55,997 nucleotides of DNA from JAKAGZ01 sp964412105 (GTDB lineage: Bacteria; Bacteroidota; Ignavibacteria; Ignavibacteriales; Ignavibacteriaceae), in the NCBI GenBank assembly GCA_964412105.1, contig CAYPNM010000021.1, positions 1-55,997 on the forward strand, in the 5' to 3' direction. Of the stretch, positions 32,260-41,415 are shown one piece after another. Made by a program: the position numbers and the translations under genes. The notes below the pieces were generated by a model, which saw only the letters and a list, made by a program, of their open reading frames with translations, ran no database searches and was not told where the DNA came from. Each line of letters opens with the position of its first letter. Within the stretch, counting starts at the first letter, position 1.

Positions 32260-32895
32260 TCAGGAACTCTTATTATCATCTATTCCCCGTGACAGGGTAA
32301 TCAGACTAATTGGAGATTTTAAATTCAGATAAATCGGACCCGCAACCTCTCCAAACGCATTACCTAATATGCAGATAATTAAAGGTATCCAGTATCCGGA
32401 CAGAATAGTATTAATGGATCCGGCTAATGACTCAAAGAAAGAAATCCCGTCAAAAAGACAGGTAAATGAAACAAAGATACCCAACGCACCGGAAAGCGCC
32501 CAGTAGCCAAATTCAAACATTCCTACAATTACGGCCCACCACATATCTTTCTTTCCAAAGTTGCCGATCAAAATTCCTACAGTGAATCCCTGTACAATAG
32601 CCAGTATAGGTGAAAGCAACATTATGCCCAATAAGAAAAATAAAACCGTGGCAGGTATAATAATTATGACAATAAATGTAATGGAGGAAAGCAGGAATTT
32701 ATTTTTAACCCATAATTTTACCAGTTGCTTGAAAGGTGGGTACTGAAATTTTTGAATTTGTCTTTTTACAAACAGCGCGTGCAGCTTTAATCCTAATTTG
32801 CTCTTCTGTTTAATAAGAACAATCCCTACTAAAAGAGAGAACCAGATAATGAAGTATAAAATAATGAAGATTGTGTAAATACCCAGTGTTTCCAT
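32260..32895 (-). CDS. Hypothetical multi-pass membrane protein
   Basis: A 211-aa protein with an N-terminal helix (about 5-28), a basic cytoplasmic loop, and further membrane segments at about 67-95, 97-115, 120-150 and 163-185. The segment GMFEFGYWALSGALGIFVSF, with a Glu inside a membrane region after a Gly-rich stretch, distantly recalls SpoIIM-family proteins, but the match is too weak to name it. It was otherwise not recognised. It is a single leftward gene. Confidence 0.6.
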   Translation of the reverse strand: METLGIYTIFIILYFIIWFSLLVGIVLIKQKSKLGLKLHALFVKRQIQKFQYPPFKQLVKLWVKNKFLLSSITFIVIIIIPATVLFFLLGIMLLSPILAIVQGFTVGILIGNFGKKDMWWAVIVGMFEFGYWALSGALGIFVSFTCLFDGISFFESLAGSINTILSGYWIPLIICILGNAFGEVAGPIYLNLKSPISLITLSRGIDDNKSS

Positions 32896-33052
32896 TTTGA
32901 TACCTCTTATAAGGAACTGCTTAAGGAGTAATTGCTAAATGCCGCTTTTAGGTATTTGTTGTCTGGTTATAATTTATCTAATATTATAGATAGTCAATGC
33001 TAAATTAAATATCATTCTAATCATAAATCAATGATCTTATTCATATTTCTTC

Positions 33053-33340
33053 TCAGGATTTTGCGCCTCTTCTTTTTAATTTTGGAAACAGCCCAACTGT
33101 AAATCCAGCAACAACGCTTCCTAAAACCTGGTTCAGCATTATTGAAAAATTAAAAAACGAAATTAAACGTGTTCCAACTCCTACATAAAACAAAATAAAG
33201 GACAAAATAATAAATAGTAATAGTACCGTATAATTTATCTTGCGGCGATATTTTTTAGACAACAAATAGCCAGCGTAACCGAAGACAAGGCAGGTAGCTA
33301 TGACTGAGAATAAGTACATAAGCATAGTTTCACTCCTCAA
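33053..33340 (-). CDS. Hypothetical small membrane protein
   Basis: A 95-aa protein with three hydrophobic helices at about 5-25, 35-55 and 62-85, ending in a basic tail (PKLKRRGAKS). It was not recognised. The start lies inside the last codons of the upstream exported gene (11-base overlap), so it is probably translated from the same mRNA. Confidence 0.6.
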   Translation of the reverse strand: MRSETMLMYLFSVIATCLVFGYAGYLLSKKYRRKINYTVLLLFIILSFILFYVGVGTRLISFFNFSIMLNQVLGSVVAGFTVGLFPKLKRRGAKS

Positions 33341-33923
33341 AATTCAGGTTAACCGGCCCGGAAGGTAATGTATATTTAAAATTCATATTTGTTACGGGTA
33401 CTGTTTTGTCAACTTCAGTAAGTTTTACATTATCAACCCAGAACTTACCAGTGCCGACAATCAGAAATCCATAATTAATAACTACGGAGTTTTCAGGTAC
33501 ATCAAGAACAATTGAATATTGTTTCCAATCTGTCGTACCTGTTATCGGCCTCATTCCCATATTATCGAATTCGAGACTTTGGCCTTCCTTTGGATTAGGA
33601 CCGTCAATTCTCATCCACATTTGCACCCTATGGGCATTTTCGCTTCTAATATAAGCCGTAAGCTGAAGTCTTTTGCCAAGATAATTTTCCGCTTTAATGG
33701 CCTGCATTAAATTTCCAAACTCTTTTATCGAGTTGTTGTGCGAAATAACAAATGCGCTGGAATTTCCGCTCTCGTAAGTCGAATTGTCAATTCCGATTTC
33801 ATACTTTGACTTGTCCTGAGCGTTAAACATCCATCCTTTTGGTACCTTATTATTGTTTTTTGCAATCATTATTGTTGCAACAACAGCAATAATCACGAAT
33901 AAAATAACAAACAGCTTTTTCAT
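33330..33923 (-). CDS. Membrane-anchored protein with a carbohydrate-binding-like jelly-roll domain
   Basis: A 197-aa protein with an N-terminal signal or anchor helix (about 1-22). A single beta-rich domain follows, with pattern 'YEIGIDNSTYESGNSSAFV', then FGNLMQAIKAENYLGKRLQL, then 'GTTDWKQYSIVLDVPENSV', then 'GTGKFWVDNVKL'. This order is one I recall from a widespread family often misannotated as a transcriptional regulator, whose fold looks like a carbohydrate-binding module. It likely acts outside the cytoplasmic membrane. No catalytic residues are apparent. It precedes a small membrane protein gene that overlaps it by 11 bases. Confidence 0.6.
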   Translation of the reverse strand: MKKLFVILFVIIAVVATIMIAKNNNKVPKGWMFNAQDKSKYEIGIDNSTYESGNSSAFVISHNNSIKEFGNLMQAIKAENYLGKRLQLTAYIRSENAHRVQMWMRIDGPNPKEGQSLEFDNMGMRPITGTTDWKQYSIVLDVPENSVVINYGFLIVGTGKFWVDNVKLTEVDKTVPVTNMNFKYTLPSGPVNLNFEE

Positions 33924-34468
33924 AACTTCCCCGTTGAATGATGAATATTTTAGTTAAAATCTTATTCAGCCGGCTCCCCGTAGTGGAAAAGTATATGCGA
34001 AGGGCGACTTACCTTCTAATAACAATATAATTTAAGTAAATAGTTTCATTATTGGCAAGAAAAAAATTTGATTTCGGATTTGAGAATTAGAACCGCAGAA
34101 TATAGATCTGAAATTGAACGCCTCTCCAAGCGCTATGCCAGTATTTAACACGAAATAGCTTTGTCTCCTAATTTTGTTCTGCCATTATGTCATACTTTAG
34201 ATCAGAATCCTGCTGACCGGCGGGTCATTTAAGGCCACCTGAAGGCTTGTTGTAGGCTAGTTATGCCCTTGTTTTAAATGTATGACAATTTGGCAGAGAT
34301 TAAGACCTGAAATTGTAGAAATATGCAAGATGAGCAAAGATAATGATGAGGAAACGACTATTTAATCTGAGTGAAATATTTTAACAATTATTCTTCAATT
34401 AAGTATCCGTCTGAATTCAGATAAGTTAATCCAAAGAATTTAAATTTATTTATTAACTTGCATTCAAA
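33924..34468. other. Gene-free stretch of about 545 bases
   Basis: The stretch separates two divergent genes and so must hold the promoters of the MFS gene and of the jelly-roll gene. Apart from a short inverted repeat TGACC/GGTCA at 34214-34227 I see no structured RNA, repeat array or credible reading frame. Confidence 0.45.
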
Positions 34469-35641
34469 ATGAAAAAGCGGATATTCCTAATACTCTTTAT
34501 AGCGACTCTCATTACGATGCTAAGCCTCGGAATTATCACACCGATTCTTCCCTTGTATGCAAAGAGCATGAAAGCGACAGGAATTGAACTAGGTATAATC
34601 TTTTCAGGTTTTGCTCTTTCAAGAGGCATCTTCGCACCCATTATCGGGCAATACTCCGATCAGTATGGCAGAAAAATGCTGATTATAACAGGGCTTATAC
34701 TTTTTATAATTCTTTCTATCTGTTATGTTCTGGCAAGATCACCACTAGCACTAACAATAATCAGATTTGCGGAAGGATTTTCGACCGTGCTTGTCACGCC
34801 GGTTACACAATCCTATATCGGTGATATTACACCTGTTGGGAAAGAAGGAAATTATATGAATCTTTTCTTTATGTCTTTCTTTGGAGGACAGGCATTAGGG
34901 CCCTATCTAGGCGGGTATCTCACTGATCAATTCAATATAGAAGCGCCATTTTATGCTATGGCAGTTTTATCATTCATTGCTTTAATATTCATTATATTTT
35001 TAGTTCCTGAAAGCCAGGTAATAGCAAACAAAAGACAACAGAAAAAGCCAATTTTCAAATCTCTCGTTCCAGTCTTTAAAGATAAACCTATGCAAGCCAT
35101 TATGGTCTACTTTGGTTCACGGGGTCTTTACAGATGGGGCTTTAACACATTCTTTCCCATACTTGCAGTTAAGGCAGCCGGATTAAGTGTAACTAACATC
35201 GGGATTATTCTTTCAGTTTATATGTTATCAGGATCCATAATTCAGTATCCGTTCGGGCTGCTGGTAGATAAATATCCGAAGCATAAAGTTAATTTAATAC
35301 TTTTCGGCGGGCTGGTTGCAGCAGTACCAATGTGTATTTTCGGACAATTCAGAACTATGACGATGTATATAATTCTTACATTAATAATGGGAGTATTCAG
35401 TTCCATTTCTCGTGCTTCGGGAATTGCAATCAGAACGGAAAGAGGCCGAATTTACGGAATGGGTGCAGCTACCGGAGCATTCACTGCGTCCTTAAGTTTT
35501 GGTCAGGTAATAGGACCAATCGTATTTGGAATTTTTGCTGATGCATTTGGAATTCCAACCGCTTTTTTGGTTGGCGGCATTATTGGTATATTTGGTACTG
35601 TTGCTGCAGCTGTATTTTTTAAGACCAAGACGAATATTTAA
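34469..35641 (+). CDS. MFS transporter
   Basis: A 390-aa major facilitator with 12 predicted membrane helices. The loop 2-3 signature is GQYSDQYGRKML, and a repeat-like GLLVDKYPKH is seen in the second half. Helix 5 carries a 'GGQALGPYLGGYLTD' motif, close to motif C of drug/H+ antiporters. It resembles TetA/Bcr-type multidrug efflux proteins, but the substrate is unknown. No regulator gene is adjacent. Confidence 0.9.
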   Translation: MKKRIFLILFIATLITMLSLGIITPILPLYAKSMKATGIELGIIFSGFALSRGIFAPIIGQYSDQYGRKMLIITGLILFIILSICYVLARSPLALTIIRFAEGFSTVLVTPVTQSYIGDITPVGKEGNYMNLFFMSFFGGQALGPYLGGYLTDQFNIEAPFYAMAVLSFIALIFIIFLVPESQVIANKRQQKKPIFKSLVPVFKDKPMQAIMVYFGSRGLYRWGFNTFFPILAVKAAGLSVTNIGIILSVYMLSGSIIQYPFGLLVDKYPKHKVNLILFGGLVAAVPMCIFGQFRTMTMYIILTLIMGVFSSISRASGIAIRTERGRIYGMGAATGAFTASLSFGQVIGPIVFGIFADAFGIPTAFLVGGIIGIFGTVAAAVFFKTKTNI

Positions 35642-35708
35642 CCATAATTCTTCGAAGCTTTCAATTTAATTTAGTAGAGATTTATACAATATTGGAGAGC
35701 TGCCTAAA

Positions 35709-36083
35709 TCAGCTAAGGACCCACTCAATAGCAGCTTCAAGCGTATAGAAAGGGCGGGAAGAGTAACCACTATCCTTTTTTTCAACCAGTATTGGATAGA
35801 CAATATCCCTTACTGATTGAGTTAGAATAGCGATTTTTTTATTTCTGAAAATGTCCAGGTGCTGTTTGTAGTATTCAGGAATTTTATCCAATTCATCGAA
35901 CTCTAAATCAAAATTGGCTTTAGTGTAATCCAGGATAAATCCTTTGGTATCCTTTGGAATAATATTATTGGATATGGCATCATTCCAAGAAGTAAAAATA
36001 TCGTCAAGTGTAATGGTACCAAAATAATATTTGTAAAGAATGCCGGTAGAATCATCAAACTTATATTTAACTTTTTCTTCCAT
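35709..36083 (-). CDS. Hypothetical soluble protein, possibly STAS/SpoIIAA-like
   Basis: A 124-aa soluble protein with no signal peptide. The order of elements (strand 'GILYKYYFGTITLDDIF', helix, strand GFILDYTKANF, helix, strand KIAILTQSVRD, helix FYTLEAAIEWVLS) fits the SpoIIAA-like fold common in Bacteroidota proteins, with the final AA-x-EWL-type helix. No phosphorylation site or partner kinase is apparent nearby. The family call is tentative. Confidence 0.55.
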   Translation of the reverse strand: MEEKVKYKFDDSTGILYKYYFGTITLDDIFTSWNDAISNNIIPKDTKGFILDYTKANFDLEFDELDKIPEYYKQHLDIFRNKKIAILTQSVRDIVYPILVEKKDSGYSSRPFYTLEAAIEWVLS

Positions 36084-36215
36084 TATCCGAAACTCTTTTT
36101 AGACTTTAAATTGTCGCCAATATTGAGGATGATATAATATAATAATTGGCCTATTCTAATACACGAACTTAGCTTATGATAAAATCTATCCTTAAAATTT
36201 AATTGAATATTGCTA

Positions 36216-36836
36216 TCACCAATATATTTCGTCACCGGCAAACATTACCTTGGTTTCGGCAATATAATCATGTATACATCTTTTGTTTTTCCCAAAAATA
36301 AAGAGCACGTCAATAAACCAAAGAAATATTCCAAGCACAGGAAATGAACAAATCAAAGATGGAATCAAAAATCTCAACACATAGCTCTTCATCAGCGTCG
36401 GGGTTTTTCCTTTTAAATCAGTTATTTTTATTCCAATAAGTTTTTTACCTATCGTCTGTCCTGTCTTATACAAAAAATAGCCGTTAATTATAAAATAGAT
36501 AAGGCAGGAAGAAGCAATGACCACAAAAAACAAAACTTTAATATATTCAGAATCGCCCATAAACAAGCGGCGAAGGTCAAGTGTAAAGAAGGATCCGTAT
36601 CCAAATCTGATCACAAATGTAGAAATCAACCAGACTATAGCCATATCAATCATAAATGCCAATAACCTGACTCCGCGTGTAGCGAGTTTGACATCAACAG
36701 AAAATACTGTTGCTTTTTCTCTCCTTCTAATTTCACCAAATAATTCTTCAGCTTTATTATTATCTTTTTCATTATCCAGCTTAGCATAAATATCGTACAA
36801 TTGCTGCAAAGTATATTTTGAATAATCTGCTGTCAT
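36216..36836 (-). CDS. RDD family membrane protein
   Basis: A 206-aa protein. A charged cytoplasmic N-terminal helical segment (about 1-60) is followed by an RDD domain. The defining Arg and Asp residues are visible in RGVRLLAFMIDMAIVWL (helix 1), the domain continues with TGQTIGKKLIGIKITDLKG, and helix 3 lies near residues 150-180. RDD proteins are often placed as small transport or accessory proteins, some linked to Na+/H+ exchange. Function here is unknown. It is a single gene. Confidence 0.8.
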   Translation of the reverse strand: MTADYSKYTLQQLYDIYAKLDNEKDNNKAEELFGEIRRREKATVFSVDVKLATRGVRLLAFMIDMAIVWLISTFVIRFGYGSFFTLDLRRLFMGDSEYIKVLFFVVIASSCLIYFIINGYFLYKTGQTIGKKLIGIKITDLKGKTPTLMKSYVLRFLIPSLICSFPVLGIFLWFIDVLFIFGKNKRCIHDYIAETKVMFAGDEIYW

Positions 36837-37069
36837 CAGAACCCCTTTAAATTTTCAGAAGAAATTTAGAAAAAAAATGAACAAATACCCTTAAATTGTG
36901 ATGAGAACATCCTATTTATTATGGACGGTTTATGGTATTTTTGGAATCTTCAGGTTAATAATTCGACATAATGAATTACAAAAATCATTCTTTGAGCTAC
37001 ATACTTACCAATTGAAACTCTGATCATAAATAACAATATTTAAGAAATTCATTAATTAAAGGATGTATT

Positions 37070-37834
37070 ATGAACATTTTTAGCAAGTCCCGCAATATTA
37101 TAGTTGGTATTATTTTAATGAGTCTGCCTGTTTTAGCTCAAACACCGGTTCCAAGTCCTGTTTCATTACAAGTAGGTGTAGGTATTGGCAGTGTTTCGCC
37201 AAAAGGTGATTTCAATGGATCAACTACCGACTATTTCGCAGGCACAAATTACGGACAATCAAGTGGAATTGATTATCAGGTTAAAGCAAGAGTTGGAATT
37301 ATAGGATTTAATCTGGTTGGCCAAATGGATTATGCTTCATTGAGCAACAGTGGAAATGCAACTCCAGGGCAGAGCGGGAGCAGCGTCGATATTTCTCAGA
37401 AAATTTTATCTCTGAAGATTGGGCCCGAATTTAAATTAAGTATTCCGCTTTCACCTGTCACTCCTTATATTGGAGCTAATATATCCTTTAACCATTTCAG
37501 CGGTAATGTTTCTTTTCAAGGTGTTACTTCTATTCCAACAGGCCAATACGATATAAAAAGTGATTCAAGAGTTGGCTACGGAATATCTGGTGGAGTAATT
37601 GTAAATCTAATGGGACTAACACTCGATGTTGGTGCACAATATAATATATTGAATGCTTTTGGTAAGAAGTTTGAAGTTGTAGACCCAACTAATGTTAAAA
37701 GACTAGATTCATATCTTGCATTAAATGATGAGCAAGATCCATTATACCAATCTGGAAGTACTATTCATTTTATAGAAAATTCAAGAACGCTCAGTACGTT
37801 CGCGATTACGGCAACTATAATGTTCGGATTGTGA
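37070..37834 (+). CDS. Outer-membrane beta-barrel protein
   Basis: A 254-aa exported protein with a signal peptide (about 1-24, cleavage near VLA/Q). Amphipathic strand patterns follow, such as LQVGVGIGSVSPKGDFNG, SLKIGPEFKLSIPLSPVTPY and YGISGGVIVNLMGLTLDVGA. The last strand TFAITATIMFGL ends near the C-terminus. It looks like a small eight-to-ten-strand OmpW/OmpX-like porin-type barrel of unknown ligand. It is monocistronic, with a strong terminator just downstream. Confidence 0.75.
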   Translation: MNIFSKSRNIIVGIILMSLPVLAQTPVPSPVSLQVGVGIGSVSPKGDFNGSTTDYFAGTNYGQSSGIDYQVKARVGIIGFNLVGQMDYASLSNSGNATPGQSGSSVDISQKILSLKIGPEFKLSIPLSPVTPYIGANISFNHFSGNVSFQGVTSIPTGQYDIKSDSRVGYGISGGVIVNLMGLTLDVGAQYNILNAFGKKFEVVDPTNVKRLDSYLALNDEQDPLYQSGSTIHFIENSRTLSTFAITATIMFGL

Positions 37835-37841
37835 TATTAAA

Positions 37842-37876
37842 TAAAGTGTCCTGCTAATTTTATGCAGGACACTTTA
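37842..37876 (+). terminator. Strong rho-independent terminator of the barrel gene
   Basis: A perfect 13-bp stem TAAAGTGTCCTGC / GCAGGACACTTTA (37842-37854 with 37864-37876) with a 9-base AT-rich loop, followed by GTATATTTATTTCC. It starts 8 bases past the barrel stop. Confidence 0.88.
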
Positions 37877-37960
37877 GTATATTTATTTCCAATCGAATCG
37901 AACAAATTTCTTCTTTTGACTTTTCAATTAAAAATAATTACGAAATCTTTTTAATATGTT

Positions 37961-40108
37961 TTATTTCAATCCTCTATCCTTAAGCATTGGTTCAATATTT
38001 GGATCATGCCCTGTAAATTCGTGGAAAATTTTATTATAATCTTCGGTAGCCCCTCTTGATAGAATAATATCTCTGAAGCGGTCGCCATTTTTGCGGGTTA
38101 AGCCACCATTATGTTGAAACCAATCAAAAGCATCATCATCAAGCATCTCTGACCAAAGATACGCATAATATCCGGCTGCATAACCATTAGCCCAAATATG
38201 CAAAAAATAACTTGATCTATATCGTGATGGTACAGCAGGAATATATAATCCATCCTTTTTTTCACTTAAGGTCTCAAATTTATCTGAATTTTGTTCCGGC
38301 GAGTCTGCAGGTAAAGAATGCCATGCCATATCAAGATCGGCCGCAATTAGTACTTCTGTAAAATCGTAACCCTGGTTAAATGTTGATGCTTTTTTAATTT
38401 TTTCTACAAGTTCTTTTGGCATGGGCTTACCGGTTTTATAATTCAAAGCATAATGTTCCAGAACTTTTGGATAAAGAGCCCAGTGCTCATTGAACTGAGA
38501 AGGGAATTCTACAAAGTCCCGCGGTACATTTGTTCCTGAAAGACTTGGATACTCCTCGTCAGCAAACATTCCGTGGAGTGCGTGCCCAAATTCATGAAAC
38601 ATTGTTGTAACCTCATCATAACTTAAAAGAACCGGCTCACCTGGCGCTGGCTTGTTAATATTCAAGACATTATAAATCACAGGTTTAGTTCCTAGAAGTT
38701 TTGATTGCTGAACAAAATTATCCATCCATGCGCCTCCCGATTTATTATCCCTCTTAAAATAGTCTGTGTAAAATAGAGCAAGAGGTGATCCATCCTTATC
38801 AAAAACTTCATAAACACGAACATCCTTTTGGTAGACAGGGATATTATGTAACTCTTTAAATGTTAAGCCATATAATTCATGAGCTTCGTAAAAAATCCCT
38901 TTTTCAAGAACATTATTTAGAACAAAGTAAGGCTTTATCTGTGAATCGTCCAGATCAAATTTTTCTTTACGAAGTTTTTCCGCATAATAATTCCAGTCCC
39001 AGGGCTCCAGCTTAAAATTCTGACCGGATTTATAAATAAAATCCTGAAGTTCAGCAGCTTCTTTTTTTTCATTCTCCAATGTAGCTGGGACCAGATTAGC
39101 AAGGAATTTATCAACGGCTTGGGGAGTTTTAGCCATCTGATTTTCCAAAACCCATCCTGCATAATTGGAATAACCAAGCAGCCCGGCTTTTTCAGCGCGT
39201 ATTTTTGCTATTCGCTCAATTATTGCCCGTGTATCATTCTCGTCATTTTTTTCACATCTGTTCCAGGATGCTTCAAAAAGCTTTTTGCGAGTTTCTCTGT
39301 TGTTCAAAAATCGAAGATAGGGCTGCTGAGTTGTATTCTGTAACGGAATAACCCATTTCCCTTTTAATCCGCGATCTGCTGCTGCTAGTGCTGCTGCATT
39401 AATTTCAGCAGAGGTTAAGCCCGAAAGTAACGACTTATTATCAACGACCAGAGCGCCCGCTTTTGTGCCGTCCAATAGTTTTTTTTCAAATTTAGCAGAA
39501 AGCGTTGCGTCTTCTTCGTTCAGCTTTTTTAATTTTATTTTATCTTTCGGAGAAAGGTTGGCACCAGAGTGTACAAAACGATCATAATAGTACGAAATAA
39601 GCTTAAGCGATTCGTGATCAAGTTTAAGTTGATTTCTTTCCTTATAAATTGCTTTGACTCTTTGAAAAAGTTTATCATTCAAAAAAATCGCATCTCTATG
39701 AGCAGCAAGTTTTGGCGCTTCCTCTTCCTGAATTTTCTGCAACATAGAATCCGTATTTGCGCTGGCTACCGCGTTAAATACTAATGAGACTCTTGAAAGC
39801 ATTTGGCCACTTTCTTCAAGTTTCACAAGAGTGTTTTCAAAAGTCGGGTGAGCAGGATTATCAGCAATCTTTTTAATTTCCTCCAACTGTTCTTTCATAC
39901 CTTCTTCGAATGCTGGCAGATAATCGCTTTCCTTAATTTTATCAAATGGAGGAGCCTGGAAAGGAAGCTTGCTTGGTGAAAAGAAAGGATTTATTCTAGT
40001 TTTATTCGTTTTTAATGTATCTATTCTTAAGTTATTGCTTGCGTAGCAGTTTGTAACCAGACTAAATGAAAATATTAATAAAATGAACAAATAAATTTTG
40101 CGAATCAT
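37961..40108 (-). CDS. M3-family metallopeptidase (oligopeptidase A / dipeptidyl carboxypeptidase type)
   Basis: A 715-aa exported zinc peptidase with a signal sequence (about 1-23). The zinc site is His505, Glu506 and His509 in MFHEFGHALHG, with Glu534 as third ligand. A long helical N-terminal part precedes it (NPFFSPSKLPFQAPPFDKI). The overall length matches Dcp (about 680-710 residues). It trims short peptides, probably in the periplasm given the signal. It is a single gene, convergent with the barrel gene across a terminator. Confidence 0.95.
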   Translation of the reverse strand: MIRKIYLFILLIFSFSLVTNCYASNNLRIDTLKTNKTRINPFFSPSKLPFQAPPFDKIKESDYLPAFEEGMKEQLEEIKKIADNPAHPTFENTLVKLEESGQMLSRVSLVFNAVASANTDSMLQKIQEEEAPKLAAHRDAIFLNDKLFQRVKAIYKERNQLKLDHESLKLISYYYDRFVHSGANLSPKDKIKLKKLNEEDATLSAKFEKKLLDGTKAGALVVDNKSLLSGLTSAEINAAALAAADRGLKGKWVIPLQNTTQQPYLRFLNNRETRKKLFEASWNRCEKNDENDTRAIIERIAKIRAEKAGLLGYSNYAGWVLENQMAKTPQAVDKFLANLVPATLENEKKEAAELQDFIYKSGQNFKLEPWDWNYYAEKLRKEKFDLDDSQIKPYFVLNNVLEKGIFYEAHELYGLTFKELHNIPVYQKDVRVYEVFDKDGSPLALFYTDYFKRDNKSGGAWMDNFVQQSKLLGTKPVIYNVLNINKPAPGEPVLLSYDEVTTMFHEFGHALHGMFADEEYPSLSGTNVPRDFVEFPSQFNEHWALYPKVLEHYALNYKTGKPMPKELVEKIKKASTFNQGYDFTEVLIAADLDMAWHSLPADSPEQNSDKFETLSEKKDGLYIPAVPSRYRSSYFLHIWANGYAAGYYAYLWSEMLDDDAFDWFQHNGGLTRKNGDRFRDIILSRGATEDYNKIFHEFTGHDPNIEPMLKDRGLK

Positions 40109-40577
40109 AATTAAATTCCTTTTAATGATTTACAGATTTGACTATTAGCAGTTATTTATCAAGGTGAAGACATTATAAAAAGCTATAATTAAAAACGCGT
40201 TGTAATAGAAGAATTTCGTCTCTTTTAATATAAAAATAATTGATTTTTAATTCTATGGAAGAAAGGGTACCCAGTAGGATGTATAATTTTAATACAAGTA
40301 CAGGAAAAACGCATAAAAATTCTCTCATATAACAAAAGAAGTTATTTAAATTTTCAACGATTCGTCATAACTAAAAATTTTCACTTGCAATTAAGAATTT
40401 GATAATTTATTTTAATTCTAAAGGGTATCCATCTATTATATTTTATACCAAAAGAAACTTTTATAACCGTGTCGATCAGGTTCTCCCCTGCCTGTCGACG
40501 TAAAACGGTGGGCCTGCCAACATCCCCGTTGACAGGCTCTTTAATTTTAAATATTTCAAGCAACTAGAATCCACCGG
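40109..40577. other. Gene-free stretch with a GC-rich inverted repeat
   Basis: About 470 bases between the M3 peptidase and the PAP2 gene. The first 380 bases are AT-rich without recognisable structure. The last part holds the GC-rich hairpin at 40490-40537. A 60-codon minus-strand frame covers this area but has no recognisable protein features. Confidence 0.5.
40490..40537. repeat. GC-rich inverted repeat (REP-like)
   Basis: Arms GCCTGTCGACG (40490-40500) and CGTTGACAGGC (40527-40537) pair over 11 bp with one G-T. They enclose a 26-base loop that itself contains short GTGGG/CC-rich complementarity. The T-rich TCTTTAATTTT follows on the plus strand. It stands out against very AT-rich surroundings. 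It could be a REP-like intergenic repeat or a weak terminator. Confidence 0.55.
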
Positions 40578-41228
40578 CTAGTGTTTTCTAAAAATATAAT
40601 TAACTATTGAAAGCCAGAATATCCCTGCACACCAGCCAGCGATTACTTCGGTTAAGGTGTGTGAGGTAAATAACCTGGCAGTACCTATTAAGGTAATCAA
40701 TATTGCGGTGAATATATAAATCACATAACGTGCTTTTGTATAAATAAGCTTTCTACCTGAATACTTTGCCAGCGTGGCATATAGCACAATTGAAGTCAAA
40801 GCGTGTCCGCTGGGAAATCCAAAATCGTTGGTAAAAAACACATCCAACAAATTATCCGGCATATTATTATTCATTGTATATTTAATAATAAAAAGTAACA
40901 ATACAGAGCCGACGATAGTAATTAAAAATTCAAACAATTTTTTTTCTTCTCTTAAAAAAAACAAGAAAGCAGAAACAAAGCCTACTATCAAAATAAAATC
41001 TGTATGACCGCCTAATGCGGAAAGATCCAAACTAATACGATAAAGCCAAGGAGGTCCATAAGTGTGGGGAGACCATCTATTAAGAATACCAAATGTGGAT
41101 TTCATAAAAATATCGAAAGCAGTCCGGCTTGAATCATTGGTCATAAAATACATTACAATAAATAACAAAGCTGATGGTACAGCCATTGCTATCATTTTTT
41201 TTAACGACTTTGCTCTATGCGAAACCAT
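40578..41228 (-). CDS. PAP2-family membrane phosphatase
   Basis: A 216-aa multi-pass protein. Two of the three phosphatase signature motifs are clear: FGFPSGHALTS (motif 2 with its His) and ARLFTSHTLTEVIAG (motif 3, Arg and catalytic His). Five or six membrane helices match the lipid phosphatase family. Likely substrates are undecaprenyl or phosphatidic pyrophosphates, but this cannot be decided. It is a single gene, 187 bases downstream of the tonB gene on the same strand and separated from it by a terminator. Confidence 0.88.
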   Translation of the reverse strand: MVSHRAKSLKKMIAMAVPSALLFIVMYFMTNDSSRTAFDIFMKSTFGILNRWSPHTYGPPWLYRISLDLSALGGHTDFILIVGFVSAFLFFLREEKKLFEFLITIVGSVLLLFIIKYTMNNNMPDNLLDVFFTNDFGFPSGHALTSIVLYATLAKYSGRKLIYTKARYVIYIFTAILITLIGTARLFTSHTLTEVIAGWCAGIFWLSIVNYIFRKH

Positions 41229-41368
41229 TGAACCTCAGAATTAATATTTTTGAATGTAATATTAAAAACTAAGAAATTGTGTTTTATTAACAGAGGGAGC
41301 TAATCTGCTGGAATAGAATCATATGATTTCTAGTTCTTAATAAGGATAAATATTTATTTAAAATAAAA

Positions 41369-41393
41369 AAGGCACTCAAAAGATGAGTGCCTT
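41369..41393 (-). terminator. Rho-independent terminator of the solitary tonB gene
   Basis: A perfect 10-bp stem AAGGCACTCA / TGAGTGCCTT with a 5-base loop, followed on the minus strand by TTTTTTATTTT. It lies 22 bases past the tonB stop. Confidence 0.92.
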
Positions 41394-41415
41394 CCAATGT
41401 GAAAAAGTCATTAAT

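Noticed and set aside
32260..32895. SpoIIM-family identity for the membrane protein
   Set aside because: Only a vague resemblance around a Glu in a Gly-rich membrane region; not enough to name it.
40381..40563. A 60-codon minus-strand reading frame across the GC-rich hairpin
   Set aside because: No recognisable domain, no ribosome binding site, and the frame owes its GC-rich part to the inverted repeat. More likely chance.
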